Shown piece after piece: positions 25,625 to 37,562 of a stretch of 64,000 nt of DNA. Numbering within the stretch: position 1 is the first letter of the stretch; each line of letters begins with the position of its first letter. The position numbers and the translations under genes are program-made. This DNA is from Owenia fusiformis (lineage: Eukaryota; Annelida; Polychaeta; Sabellida; Oweniidae): contig CAIIXF020000002.1 of the NCBI GenBank assembly GCA_903813345.2, positions 20,848,455 through 20,912,454 on the forward strand, given 5' to 3'. The notes under the pieces were generated by a model. It did no database searches and was not told the DNA's origin. It was given only the letters and a program-made list of their open reading frames with translations.

Positions 25625-25985
25625 GGTGTTTATTAGAGATGTGTTCCCTAGAGATGTGTTTATAAGCCAGGTGTTCATTAAAGTTGCATTCACTAGATAT
25701 GTGTTCAATATACAGGTTATCAATATACAGATTTAGTGTTCACTGTTCACAGTAGGTAGATGTTCACTTGAAAAGTGTTCACTAGAGATGTGTTATCTAG
25801 ATAGGCGTTTATTAGAGTTGCATTTAAAAGAAAAGCGATTATGTTTTCACGAGAGATGTATTCACTTGAAAAGTGTTTACTAAAGATGTGTTATTTAGAT
25901 AGGTGTTCATTAGGGATGTGTTCAATTGAAGAGTTCACTTAACAGTATTTACTAAAGATGCACTCTCGAGAAATATGTTCATTAA
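25625..25985. repeat. degenerate GTGTTCACTAGAGAT minisatellite
   Basis: Imperfect units of about 15 bases, such as AGAGATGTGTTCACTAGA, GAAAAGTGTTCACT and AGATAGGTGTTCATTAG, continue up to the MITE at 25999. Confidence 0.75.
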
Positions 25986-25998
25986 AGAGGTCATGAAT

Positions 25999-26169
25999 CA
26001 GTGGCGGATCCAGGAACCAACAAGGGGGGTGGGGGGAATTTTGAGGCCCATTTTCTTTAAAATTTGGCCTGAAATTAAAAAATAAGGCCTTAGAAGGCCT
26101 AGTAATGACCAAAAGGCCCACTTTTTGGCCTAATTTTTTTTCTGGGCCTAACCCCCGGATCCGCCACTG
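25999..26169. mobile_element. 171-bp MITE, CAGTGGCGGATCC ends, 5-bp target duplication
   Basis: The 13-base ends CAGTGGCGGATCC and GGATCCGCCACTG are perfect inverted repeats. TGAAT flanks both sides (25994-25998, 26170-26174). The interior is palindromic and rich in GGCCT/AGGCC. Ends and duplication length suggest a hAT-type (5-bp variant) non-autonomous element, by inference. A truncated relative is at 4681-4953. Confidence 0.85.
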
Positions 26170-26892
26170 TGAATAAAGAAGCCTCAACTAAGAAGTCTTC
26201 TCAAGAACTGTATAATAAATGACATAATAAAAATGCATGACTCAAATGATTATTGACAATAAAATACAAAGTAAGAATGGCTTGGCAGACTAATCAAGTA
26301 TCATTGCATGAGTAGAATTATTTAACAACTATCTACAATATATCCATACATTATCAACACAATAAAACATGTCATCTCATTTCTGTTCAGTTCATTGTTA
26401 AGACATTGTCTGACATGGTAGTATAGGTTAGACTATGTCCGATTATATGATGTCATCTCATCTCTTATCAGTTCTGACATGGTATGATATTTTCTAGAGG
26501 TTTGGTGATCCAAAAGATTTTATGCATTTTGAGATATTTCCTCTAAGCTCATACTCAACCTAATTGGGGCTAATGAAACTTGTGACAATGAAAACGAAAT
26601 ACCCCAGAATTCATAAATTACCCATATCTCCATATATAGACGAACCTCTAAGGGCTCATTTTTATATGTAGTTCATCTATGAATTCTGGGATATTCTCCC
26701 CTCCTATGTCACACGTGGCTGTGTTAAAATGAGAATGACTCTTTATTGCATTCTCGACATGCTTAAATTGATAAGTGGAATCCAATAGAATGTAGATCCT
26801 GTTACAGTGTATTACTGTGATTTTTCATTGTTAAATGTTAATATCTTTACGGCCTCAATATAGTAGGTACAATATCTCTTAGATAGTAATAT

Positions 26893-27075
26893 ATAGTATA
26901 AAACCTGTCTCATCCAAATGCAGCTGTGACCCCCAGCCAAAAGTGTTCAGATTAGCAGGTGTTCACATTTAGAGGTTTCTTAATATGTGAGTCGATGGGA
27001 AACAAAATTGGACTGAGAAAGTGTCAATTAAGAGGTGTTCTGATACTGAGAAAGTGTCAATTATGAGGTGGACAA
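26893..27075 (+). mobile_element. pogo-like MITE, second subfamily, degraded
   Basis: It starts TAGTATAAAACCTGTCTCATCC, then CCAGCCAAAAGTGTTCAGATTAG, GAGTCGATGGGAAACAAAA and GGTGTTCTGATACTGAG. The right terminus is lost, and an AAGTGTCAATTA block is duplicated near the end. Confidence 0.55.
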
Positions 27076-27109
27076 CTAAAATATACTGATGACCACTGGA
27101 AAGGCCAAG

Positions 27110-27215
27110 GTCATTGAGGTCATGTGAATATGTCACCATCATGATTGTGACAATATGTTAAAGATGCCATTGCCTAGCCCCAGTCACCACTTCTTAATGG
27201 TGACACAAAAACTGT
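27110..27215 (+). repeat. dispersed family B fragment
   Basis: It contains TGACAATATGTTAAAGATGCC, CAGTCACCACTTCTTAATGG and TGACACAAAAACT in family order. It is weak and borders are approximate. Confidence 0.4.
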
Positions 27216-27382
27216 AGTTAAGCCACGGGGTTATTGAGGAAAAACATTATTGCTACAATTTGATTTGCCTAGAGCTCAAGCTCGTTCTTGAGTCCTCGCT
27301 AATTCCATTATTTTTCACTCCATTTTAGATTCAATGACTGGGTTACCATGGCAACATAAGATCACAGAATCATATCCCATTA

Positions 27383-27473
27383 TGGTATGACATATCATAA
27401 GCTATAACAATAAATAACAATTATTTGGTATGACATACGGGTATTATCAGCTATAACAATATATTACATAGTT
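27383..27473. repeat. 53-bp tandem duplication
   Basis: GGTATGACATA and AGCTATAACAATA occur twice about 53 bases apart, with an AATAACAATTATTT spacer between. Confidence 0.6.
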
Positions 27474-27969
27474 CTATCTGATCTAGACTCTTATCACAAT
27501 AAAATAAAAAAATTCGATGAAAATAATAAATTGACTACAAATATTGGTTCGAAGTCAGTGTGCTCTATACTGAACGTAAATAATGAACAAAAAAACATAA
27601 AACATAAAATGATAAAGCAGCAATATGAGTTGTCTCGTTAATGAACTAAAAATAATACAACAGTAAAGGATTTTATTGTTTCTTTGCTTTTTACGTATTT
27701 TTTGTTTATCTTTAATGGAACAGTAGATTTATAGGTATTTCGATTAGAGTACCTTGACTCATGAGCAAGTATGTTATGCCTGTGTGTGGGAAGAATATAA
27801 ACGGTAGAAATCAGATAATGTATGTCTTTGATAGGAATGCTGTAGTCTTTCCTGAGCAAGTTAACGTTTCATTTAGAAATCTGCTTGAAATAAAAACATA
27901 AAGAGACATTGCAGTCTGGGATAACTGAAACGACATCTGCTTATACTGTTTATTATAACATCCATTTTA

Positions 27970-28440
27970 CATGTATAAAGTCCCATTTCACATACAAAGT
28001 CCTATTTCAAATATATAAAGTCCCATTTCACATACAAAGTCCTATTTCATATATATAAAGTCCCATTTCATATTCAATGTCCTATTTCAAATATATAAAG
28101 TCCCATTGCACATACAATATCCTATTTCAAATATATAAAGTCCCATTGCACATACAATATCCTATTTCAAATATATAAAGTCCCATTGCACATACAATGT
28201 CTTATTTCAAATATATAAAGTCCCATTTCACATACAATGTCTTATTTCAAATATATAATGTCCCATTTCACATACAATGTCTTATTTCAAATATATAAAG
28301 TCCCATTCCAAATACAAAGTCCTATTTCAAATATATAAAGTCCCATTTCACATACAATGTCCTATTTCAAATATATAAAGTCCCATTTTACATACAATGT
28401 CCTATTTCAAATATATAATGACCCATTTCACACATATTTA
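27970..28440. repeat. 40-bp minisatellite, about 12 copies
   Basis: The unit has two similar halves: AAAGTCCCATTTCACATACA and ATGTCCTATTTCAAATATAT. The two-half structure suggests an ancestral 20-bp unit that doubled before the array grew. Decayed units continue to about 28670. Confidence 0.9.
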
Positions 28441-28894
28441 TATCATATAAAGTCTCATTTTGAAGATATTACATCTTATTCAAAGTCCTATTTTCCCTGC
28501 CCATTTTAATTGTATAAAGTCCTGTTTCACATTTGTGAAATCCAATTTTAGACATAAAAAAACTATTTTATAGGTATAATGGCTCATTTCACTAATATAA
28601 TGTCCAATTTCATATGTAACATCCTTTTCAGTCATACAAAGTCCCATTTCACAAGTATAAAGTATGAGTAAAGTTACATTTAAAAAATGTTACCATTCCA
28701 TGGACTCAAAAAGATGATTCCCGGAATATTTGTACATGTATGTTACATGTACATAGCCACATTTAGCAAAAATGCTAATTCCTTAATCTACATGTAAACA
28801 CAAACATTATGCAGTTTCCACTATGCTACGCTTTGTAAAAACTTGACCCGCCAGGGATTCACGTTATAATTTCCAGCATGGACCCCATAAAACA

Positions 28895-28990
28895 ATCATC
28901 AACATTATGTTAACACTCAATATTGGTCACAAAATTGTTGGCCGTAACAATATGTCTAGGTAGTGAAATAAAAATCCATTATTCTTCATC
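28895..28990 (+). repeat. dispersed family B fragment
   Basis: It contains ATCAACATTATGTTAACACTC, GTTGGCCGTAACAATATGTC and GTAGTGAAATAAAAATCC, which aligns with the end of the copy at 3925-4085. Confidence 0.45.
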
Positions 28991-30230
28991 GAAGGGATAT
29001 TTTTAATTTCACTGACAATTTTAGGAAATCAATCTGATTGCTTATTATTCCCATGGCAACAATTAGTCCCAATTTATGACTGGAGCTGGCGGGAATTAAT
29101 AAAATACAATTTCAGCATTTTATTCCATGTGAGGGCAACCTGACCTTGTGAAGTATTTATTAGATTTCTATATTGTCTTCAAAGCCTTCTGATAAAACAT
29201 CATTAAAGGAAATAATAGCAAGTAATAATCCAGTATAGAATATAATCTTTACTATAATTAGAAATAAAAGAGCTTATGAAAAGTAGTAAAGATAAAAGTT
29301 CAGTATAACTTGAAACAAGATGCTATCGTTTATTTTATTTTTTAGTATTTTTAGGAGCAATAAAATGAAGATAATATTCAATCGAGTGTTTATAATAGAA
29401 TTTTCCCGGAAATAATTAAAAATCTAGTCACTTCAATTCTTCACTTGCAAATATATAATAAATGCACTATACTATTTTCAGTCCTACAAGTACCATAACC
29501 ACTAACCATTGTTTGCATTATATTCGTGACAAAAGTGAACTGATCGTAAACAGGAAGTAGCGCAGTTTTATCCTCTATGGATCAGGTATATAGAATAAGC
29601 ATAAGCTGATCGCACTAAATTGCTCTGTATAATCCCCCTAAGGGATTACATCTCACAATTACATACAAGGTGCCATATGGATTCCAGACCTACGGGTCAA
29701 ATGTGTGGTATAAGTTGTAAAGTTATTTTCCTATACGAGTTTAAAAATAAGACAGCTCGTGGCTGATTACGTTATTGATATTGCAGGTTATTTTTAACAT
29801 ATTTAATGATAGAAAGTAAGAGCAAAATTCTTGAACACCTTGTTTAAATTGCGCACAAATTTAAAGAAAGGCTTGTATTTCCCTTCCCTTTCTTGTGGTC
29901 TAAACCAATGTCTAGAAATTGAGGAATGAATATATCAAAATATGTAATAAATAAAACACCTTTAAGGCAAAAGAACAAGAACAATAGAGTGTCTTGTACA
30001 AATACGCAGGTATGACAAAAATGTCACTTATTTTTCTAATAATACATAGGCCTAATCCCCTACCCATTGTTATTACTCAGGAATGTATCCCTGATGGGCC
30101 ATTAGCTGTCATTCATACAGTGCAATCCAGCGGCTCTTTGAACCAACGGCAATTATAACGAAAATGAATATATCAATAAAACCTGTTCCAGGAGAGTGTT
30201 GTAGCAATATTTCATAAAATGAATGATTGC
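28991..30230. other. non-coding stretch, nothing recognised
   Basis: No gene or array. A short palindrome lies at about 29619-29644 (TAATCCCCCTAAGGGATTA). Confidence 0.55.
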
Positions 30231-30231
30231 T

Positions 30232-30575
30232 TAAGATGTCCGTCTGCTCGTGCTACTTCCATACCCTTCTCTTGAAGAATTGAGTAAAGTGTCTTATTTT
30301 CTTGCATTTCTTTACTATTCAAAGTACCAACTACATATCTTCCTACTTCATTCCTTGGTTATTCTACCTTTTTCCACTTCATTTCATAAAATAAAAAATT
30401 GCTTGAGATGTCTGTCTGCTCGTGCTACTTCCATACTGTTCTCTTGAAAAATTGAATAAAGCGTCTTATTTTCTTGCATTCCTTTACTATTCAAAGTACC
30501 AACTACATATCTTCCTACTTCATTCCTTGGTTATTCTACTCTTTTCCACTTCATTTCATATTTTAAAATGTGACC
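30232..30575 (-). repeat. family A tandem pair, 172-bp unit, inverted
   Basis: Two near-identical copies start at 30235 and 30407 (GATGTCCGTCTGCTCGTG, then GATGTCTGTCTGCTCGTG). On the minus strand each reads GGAAAAGAGTAGAATAACC, AAGGAATGAAGTAGG, then TTTATTCAATTTTTCAAGAG, and ends GAGCAGACGG. This pair shows the full unit, unlike the 12.5-kb array. Confidence 0.85.
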
Positions 30576-30579
30576 ACTC

Positions 30580-32925
30580 TGACACGTTTCAGAGAGGATG
30601 TTCATCAATCATATAAACATCTCAAAACGTCAGACAATTATCCTTTTGATAAACATGATTCCGGAAAAACCACCCACCCACAGTCCCACCTGCAAGCCTG
30701 TCTAATTCGCTGTAATCAGATCACAGTGTACCCAAGGTTGAGATAAAGTGTAAATAGAAAATTGTGAAAATATTGCACTCTCATTAAGATAAATCTGGTT
30801 TTGCTGCATCCCCTCCTCACTACTTCACCTTGTGAAAAGTATTCATCATTTGTTATCACATCATAAGACTCTGAGGACCTTGAATTTTGCGCCAAATTCT
30901 GCCTGAAATCTCGAATTCCGTGATAAATTCTGTAAGCAAACGACTTATCTGAACTATCATGAGTTGCAGGGAATTCAAATTTCGTGACATATTAGACGTT
31001 ATCTTTGAAGTGCAGAAGCCGGAAGTAGGAGTTTCTAATGATAAATGACTGTCTGAAGTGTCAAGGTGACTGACAAATATGAGATGAGGTGGTCAACTGG
31101 AAAAATCAAGTTTTCCACAAAATTCTGTGCGAAATAATCAAAATTGCAAAAATTTTGAAACCAAAAATATCCAGTTTTTCTGCGGTGACACAGAATCACA
31201 GAATTCTAATATCTGTGCTTGATCTGAAAATGAGTTGAACGTGAAATATGACAGGTCACCATTTATATCTGAGAGTACTCGTTACAGATAGCAATAATAC
31301 TGTTTTCAGCACAGTTTTAGCAACAACGATTAGCGAAAACCAATTTGCTAAAAACATGATAAAAGTAAGATAATTTCTTATCCATTAAGTATGACAAGAT
31401 TTGGTTCAAGATCTGGTTGCTACGGTTACCAGGATATGAAAGTGTGTTGAGTGGCTTCCTCAATAGTCGTAATTCTCAACCTTTAAGTTTTTCAAGACAC
31501 TTTCTATAACAATTCACAGCAGTCATTTCATTTGATTGGATAAATTGACATTTGGTGAATTTAACTGCCTGCTAAAATCGGTCTGTCATTTTTTTTATAA
31601 ATTCTGTATACCCATTGAGTTTATTGGGAGTTTATTCTTACTCTCAATTGCATGTTTTCCACCTGCTATCGTGGTCAACTTGCCTCATGCTGAATAGCTG
31701 CTGCATTAAATTGGGCATTATTTGATACGAAAAGGCCCAATTGTCATAATTGATCAAAACAAATTAGATGTTTTTGGAATACTTAGCCAATATTTTGCAT
31801 CGTTAATCCCCATTCAGAGACATTACATTTACATTCACTGTAAATCCCAGTTTCAATTAACGTATTTTGGGATGTAATATTTCGCAATTATCCGAAAGTT
31901 AATTGTCTAATAAAACCATGATTCATGGTGATGAATAAAACATTTCATTATAATATAGTGCTAAAGTTACGAAGTTATCCTCAATTGTACCATTGTTACG
32001 GTTATCAGAGGAAACATTACATCATATTTCATAATAAATATACAGATCATGTCCTTAATTAAGAATAACTTGTCATTGCGGTTTTTGACGCTCGTTAAAG
32101 CAAATATTCTATTTCTCATGAATTCCTCCTTTTTCTTTGGAATGGAAAATTGTGAAAATGTCACCTTTTACGGTTAGGATGAAAGCAGATTTTCCTATAA
32201 GTCCCAGGATAGCCGATATGATATATCATGACTGATGTCTTTATACACAATGACGTTGCCTGTCGTTGCTTTGAAAAAATAGCCATCTGTTCATACAATT
32301 TTACCAAAGTCTTTTTAAAATTTGAATAAAGTGTTAATTTTTCTTGCTTTTCTTTGCAATTGAAATCTTAAGCTTCTTCTACATGTAAACAATTCCTACA
32401 TTAGTCCATAATATGCAATAAAAAATTTTCACTTAGAAATACAAACCATACACGATTTGATAAAAGGGTTGTTTTACCTCAAGAGAATTTGAAATAACAA
32501 CGATTGTATTATTCCCTCTGAAAAGTTTGCTCTAAATATGGAATGCTTATTAAAAAAAATATTCTACCAATTTTAAAAATCTTTTTTTTCAGAATACTTT
32601 TATTGATTTGAGTCTGAGACATATTACTGTATCCATTTTAGTCCTGCTCCATGAAGTTTTTAAAAACGATTTTCATAAATACTAATTTCAAAACTTTAAA
32701 TATGAAATCTAAAATTTAAAATTTCATATATAAATTCATAAAATTGATTATATTAAATCCATTTATTTGTGTGTGAATTGTACTTGTAGTTCAAGCCACA
32801 GATTTGAGGCTCAATTTGTTAAATGCAAAAAATTGATAGAACCAATAACCGGAAAATATCTGATGTGATAACATATTAAACCCAGAGGGATTGTCTCAAA
32901 ATTACTGGCTTAACTAAACATGATG
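30580..32925. other. non-coding stretch with one family A remnant
   Basis: Only a degraded inverted family A copy near 32280-32410 is recognised. The rest is AT-rich with no coding frame or array. Around 32670-32760 it is nearly pure A/T. Confidence 0.5.
32280..32410 (-). repeat. dispersed family A, degraded inverted copy
   Basis: AGCCATCTGTTCATAC, TTTAAAATTTGAATAAAGTGT and TTCTTGCTTTTCTTTGCAATTG match the family in inverted order. Confidence 0.45.
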
Positions 32926-32941
32926 TAGGAGATAGGCAAGA

Positions 32942-33120
32942 GATTAATGAAGAGGAAGGGGAATTAGAAGGGGATGGTTAAAAATATGGTGAGGAGGGAT
33001 CAGAAAAACCAGTTGGTGATGAGAACTGATTGAAAATGAGAGAGATCAATTAATGAGGAGAAAGGGGAATAAGTAGGGGATGGTTAAAAATGTGGCGAGG
33101 AGGGATCAGAAAAACCAGTA
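32942..33120. repeat. 106-bp local tandem duplication
   Basis: GGGGATGGTTAAAAAT, GGAGGGATCAGAAAAACCAG and GATTGAAAATGAGA occur twice; the TTAA sites are at 32978 and 33084. The second unit forms the start of the larger 552-bp duplication. Confidence 0.8.
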
Positions 33121-33598
33121 AGGGATAAGACATGATTGAAAATGAGAAAAGTTGGAATTTTTAAAACAGAAAATTGTATCATTTAACACGGGTAATCAAA
33201 TTCTAGAGAGAGTGAGAGTGAGTAGTCTTAAAGACGTATGTGACACAGTCACGTTGTAATGTTGAGAATTAAGTATGATAAAACCTTGTTCACATTTGCT
33301 CTTCTATGGCCATATGGCGACCATAGCTTCACAAAATCGAAATCTAAAATCTACATCGTACTGCTTATCCATATATTTTATGCTGCACATTTATCTCAAT
33401 TTCGGGAAGCTGCAGCCGCAATACAGTTGACGTAGATTAAACATGATTAAATCACAATGATTATATTATGTGAAATCTAATAATACTTCTCTTTGTACAT
33501 GTACATAATGAAATAAAACAGATTATAAAAAAACTTCTCAAACAACCTACGCTACCACTCAATAACCATTTGGTCAGAAACATTTATAGGCATCATTA
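33047..33598. repeat. 552-bp tandem duplication, copy 1 (uninterrupted)
   Basis: It begins CAATTAATGAGGAGAAAGGG and is followed at 33599 by a second copy with the same start. It contains GGATGGTTAAAAATGTGG at 33080, the unoccupied version of the transposon target. It also carries a 48-base stretch (about 33496-33543, between two ACTTCTC repeats) that is missing from copy 2. Confidence 0.9.
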
Positions 33599-33639
33599 CA
33601 ATTAATGAGGAGAAAGGGGAATAAGTAGGGGATGGTTAA
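33599..33639. repeat. 552-bp duplication, copy 2, left part
   Basis: It matches 33047-33087 exactly and ends with the TTAA target duplication. The rest of this copy resumes at 41431, after the transposon. Confidence 0.9.
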
Positions 33640-33667
33640 GTAGGGTTGTCCCAGAGAACCTGATGAT
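33640..33667 (+). repeat. left 28-bp terminal inverted repeat
   Basis: The reverse complement is found, without mismatch, at the right end. Perfect identity of the two ends over 28 bases suggests fairly recent mobility. Confidence 0.95.
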
Positions 33668-34005
33668 TCTTGAAATCTGTGATATATCAATTTTTTTGTT
33701 TTCCTTCAAACTTCCACAGTTTGTTGTTGGTTGATTATGTATTAAACCTGAGAAACAGGAATTCCAGTGCATTGCCAATAAAAAAGTTAGGGGACATTAA
33801 TATGTTGCCCAAAAGTGGGCGTGGCACTTCACCTGAAGAGCTCATTCTGCAGTTATTTTTTAGGTTTTCCATACATCATTGCCTTTGATATTCCTCTACA
33901 CTCTGAAGATATTTGATCAGATCAGCTTAGTATTTGAAATAATTAAGATGAAGAAGTATCATTTCGACATTTAAATATTTGCAATCATTGTATCTAATAG
34001 TAATG

Positions 34006-34019
34006 GTTGCCATGGCAAC
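34006..34019. promoter_or_regulatory. RFX-type X-box palindrome GTTGCCATGGCAAC
   Basis: A perfect 14-base palindrome that fits the known RFX-factor X-box consensus. It lies in the 5' part of the transposon, about 370 bases from the end. Function is not shown; a 14-base palindrome can arise by chance, but two further ones occur in the same element (39294, 40619). Confidence 0.35.
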
Positions 34020-35811
34020 ATGATCAATTTAATAGACTTCCTAACAGGCCTAAAAGTGAGGTTTGTTTGAACTGTCCCGGGGTCCCAAGTAGACCTCAAA
34101 TTAGGCCATAAACATTTGAAACTAAATAATGGAGATATGGTTCTATAAAATATCAAATAAAATAGGTGGCATATTATGTCCTTGGGTGCACTTGATACTT
34201 CTAAACATGGGTACCTCAGTATAGTTTTTGCAGAAAATACAAGAAATTGTCAGACACTTATAAAGCTACTTGATATGGTGCAAGGAAGGTTTTATTGTAA
34301 AAATACATTGCAAGTGTTACTTTTGCATCTCATAATAGCTGTGATGTCAAATAATTGTTGAACTATCAACTATTTACTGATGCAAACTGATGTCAAAGAT
34401 GCTCGAGTGAAGGGTCTTTGGTTTGTTTACAAGACGTGGATTGACCAATCAAAATGCAGCATTTTGCGTAATCCAGCAGAGGTCCTTGGAATCCTGAAAC
34501 AATTTTGATGATTCAAATTGTCTCTATTTACAGGTAATTTAAACAATATGTATGTTGTTATGTGATAAATTAAATGATTATTCCATACATCTGATATTTA
34601 AAGAACAATAATAAAGCTACATTTAAAGACTTCCCAAACAAAACGATGCTGAAATTGACATAATAGATTGAGATAATTTCTATCATCTGCTTTCCATTTT
34701 TTATTCTCATTTCCACATTTAATTTTTGTTTCCCTCTCACAATCAGATTATTGTTCTTCATTATCAGACAATTTTTGTATAATTGTTTCATTGAAACTTT
34801 GATTGATGATGGACTTTTGAAAATGTTCCTTGTTCCCTACTAAATATAAGTGCAGTCTTATGGTGCACTTTGATGAAATTTCATGACCATAGTGCCATTT
34901 TCAGATAAACATAACTCATTCCACAAATAATCTATATCTTTCATTCTTGCACAAAAGATGCATTTGTACCTAGACTATTAATTGAGGGTTGATAATTCAT
35001 CAGAATGTTTGAATAACTAGAATATTCAGTGGTTTACTTTATTCAAAATTGCAAAAAAGGTAGGAGGTTTTTATACAAAGCCCTTCAAAGGCAAGCAGTT
35101 GAACCTGAAAAATAAGAAAGCTAAAGATTGTGCAATAATATAGAGAAAAATAGATTCATATTGCACATGAATTACATTTGTATATCTTGGATTGCTTGTG
35201 AATTGGTTATAAAGTATGAAACCTCTTATATTTTGATGCTTCTCTGCCATGTTAATTCTGAAAAAATAACATACATGTAGATCTCGCCAATAGACCTCAA
35301 AGAATGAAAGAGGGCACAGGCTTATTGCACTAAACACTAAATAATCTAAAATATACAAATGTCAATCATGTGCAAAAGATCAGGACAAAAATAAAATCAC
35401 CCCTTGAAAGCTAGGTGAAAAACAGAAAAACAGAAATCATCCCCAAATCATCTGATCACTGGAAAAATGGTCAAGCTATGCTGTTTTTGAGATCACATTG
35501 GCTAAATTTTTATATTTCAAGTGCACAAGTACTCCATGCATCGAAAACTTATCATTTTTCTGAAATGTGTCGTTTCATGAGATATTGATATCCCGTCCCA
35601 TTTACTACATGGATTGTGTTTCTCTGCTGAACTCTGAAGATATTTTCTGACCTAAACTATTGATAGTTCACCTCAAAATAAATGCTCATGTCTGTTATTT
35701 TGAAAAGCTTATTCTCATGGCAATATGAAAGTGAGATGACATTGTGTGAAAATCTAGTGTACTCACATTTGCTTAAGATGTAATGTTTATACATATTTTT
35801 TTGTATTATAG

Positions 35812-35964
35812 GGCTACTGTTCATCCAGAAGAAATACATGCGTTTGTATTGATATATTTCTTGGAGTCTACAATGGCATGTGAGTTTGCAAGTATTCCAG
35901 GCCAATGTGGTGGTGACACAGTACAGATCTCTTTGTGCATGAAACCTGTATGGGCTTATCTAAG
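35812..35964 (+). other. possible exon inside the transposon
   Basis: A stretch of 153 bases (51 codons) is open. It is preceded by a pyrimidine-rich tract ending in TATAG and followed by AAG/GTATTT, which resembles a donor. The peptide includes HPEEIHAFVLIYFLES and CEFASIPGQCGGDTVQIS. I do not recognise it, and it does not match what I recall of the family of the downstream gene. It may be an upstream exon of that gene, part of another gene, or chance. Confidence 0.25.
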
Positions 35965-36281
35965 GTATTTTTGTACTTTTTTTTATTTTTCACCTGTACA
36001 CCTGTTTTTGCTAATTCATTTTACCAAATTGTAATTTGTCAAATTATTACTATTCACACTGTATTTTGGCACACTTCTGTCAGGTGTTTTATCTTTTCTA
36101 TTTCACACATTTTAATTCATCTGGATAGATCTCTTAGTTCTGCGCTATTTTTTGAAACTTAAATCTACAGATTCATGATTATCATGTTTGTTGGGATTTG
36201 ATAGTATGTAGTTGCTGATTTCTACATGTAGTTTAGAATAATGATAACACTGGTATGTTACATGTATATTTTCAGCTCTGA

Positions 36282-37458
36282 ACATATGCTCATCTGCTAG
36301 ATGACAAGCAAGATTGTGCGGTGGTCTGTGCTCTCATTGAGCATGCTCTTCAAACAGTGTCCATAGATCTACCATTCATCAGGACAATTTTTGGACGTAG
36401 TGATAATGCTGGATGCTACCATTCAGGACAGCTGTGGTTGGTTCTGCCAGGAATATCACTTAGAACAGGTACCAAGGTTTTGCTTGCTTTCCTGGCATAT
36501 TGCTAAGCTATGGTAGATATTTTTAAGCTATGAATTATTAGGACTTATCAATTTTTAGTCAAGTTGATTTGTGTGATTTTCATTGGACAATTCTATTACT
36601 GTACTTCTACTTAATTTGGCAGCACCTAATTCGCCAGTAATTTTATTATCATGTAAATAAGTACCATTAGTGCATTGTAATATTGCAAGTCAGCCAAGTC
36701 AAGTAGCCGCAAAATGTTCAAAACAACAAATCTGCCAAAATAAGTAGCACTAAATTAAGGATAAGTGCACACATGTTATACGTAAGTTTGGCACTGTCTT
36801 GAAAACTAAACAGCATTCAAAATCTGCGACCATTCTTCCTGTAAGTTACTTTGAGTTATTTTGTCACCACTTACTATATGTGGTGACATATTGTTAAGAC
36901 TTGGTTTTAAGGATCTGCAGCTTGTGATTTTTTTGAGAGCAAATTCCAAGCTACATTTCTATGCATGTAGCCAAACTGTATATTTATAACTATTCTTATT
37001 TTACAGGAATCACCATTGATTCTTGGGACTTCAGTTAAGCTCAGGCTGGAAAGTCCTGCTGTGATAGCAAAATTGCCCACTTACGAAGAAAAATCAAGGG
37101 ATATGTGTCATCAGACAAAAACGTAGTGTCAATTGATGATATGAAAGTGCCATCGACTCAGGCAAGGGTGTGTCAGGATGTAAGGCATGGTTCAAAATGT
37201 TTTGTTAAATTGTGGCAGAGTTATAACATTGGCAGAGGAGACGTGAAGGACATAAGTGAATCAACTCAAACGCCAAAGATAAACATCCTACGTGACTTTA
37301 AATCACTAGAAACTGATGAAGGGCAGGCAAAGCAGCCAAGTGATCCACTTCTAGATATTGTGCATCCTTAGAGATTAATCTATTGTAAAGAACCAGGATG
37401 CACAAAATCAGTTACAAATCACAAGGCTCTGGAGGAACATATTATGTTGGGGAAGCAT
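36282..37458 (+). pseudogene. broken RNase-H-like / zinc-finger transposase-like gene
   Basis: Two coding blocks join in frame across a GT-AG intron (36469-37006). Block 1 encodes TYAHLLDDKQDCAVV, then RTIFGRSDNAGCYHSG; block 2 continues ITIDSWDFS, a stop, then AQAGKSCCDSKIAHLRRKIK. A NIGRG block follows. After a second stop (37369-37371) comes a C2H2 finger, C-x4-C-x12-H-x5-H (37384-37458). From memory, this order (DNAGCYHS, then FS-acid-xQxGK-xCD, then a Cys-x4-Cys finger ending GKH) is typical of large uncharacterised proteins in corals, sponges and other invertebrates. Three conserved acids in that family resemble an RNase-H/DDE fold; the last falls exactly at the TAA stop (36-38 of the 37000s). 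In-frame TGA at 36279-36281 also blocks the start of block 1. The first acidic block (MDWA-like) was not found upstream. It is clearly decayed. A role as the element's transposase is inference from position and motif. Confidence 0.7.
36469..37006 (+). other. intron of the broken transposase-like gene
   Basis: It starts GTACCAAGG and ends TTCTTATTTTACAG. Removal joins AGA-ACA-G to GA-ATC-ACC without changing frame, giving R-T-G-I-T-I-D. A small inverted repeat (CTACTTAATTTGGCAG near 36608, mirrored near 36742-36757) lies inside and may be a nested MITE. Confidence 0.65.
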
Positions 37459-37562
37459 ATAAACCAGTAAGAGAAGGCAATATACTACAAACAGACTTTG
37501 GGTAGAACATTGCAATGCAATCACAACCCCATCAGATACCACCGTACACTCTGACTTGTGTG

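Noticed and set aside
27970-28440. CRISPR-like array
   Set aside because: Regular 40-bp period, but the whole unit repeats and there are no unique spacers; the DNA is clearly eukaryotic.
33670-33888. 72-codon frame just inside the transposon's left end as an element gene
   Set aside because: No motif or splice support, and the composition looks non-coding.
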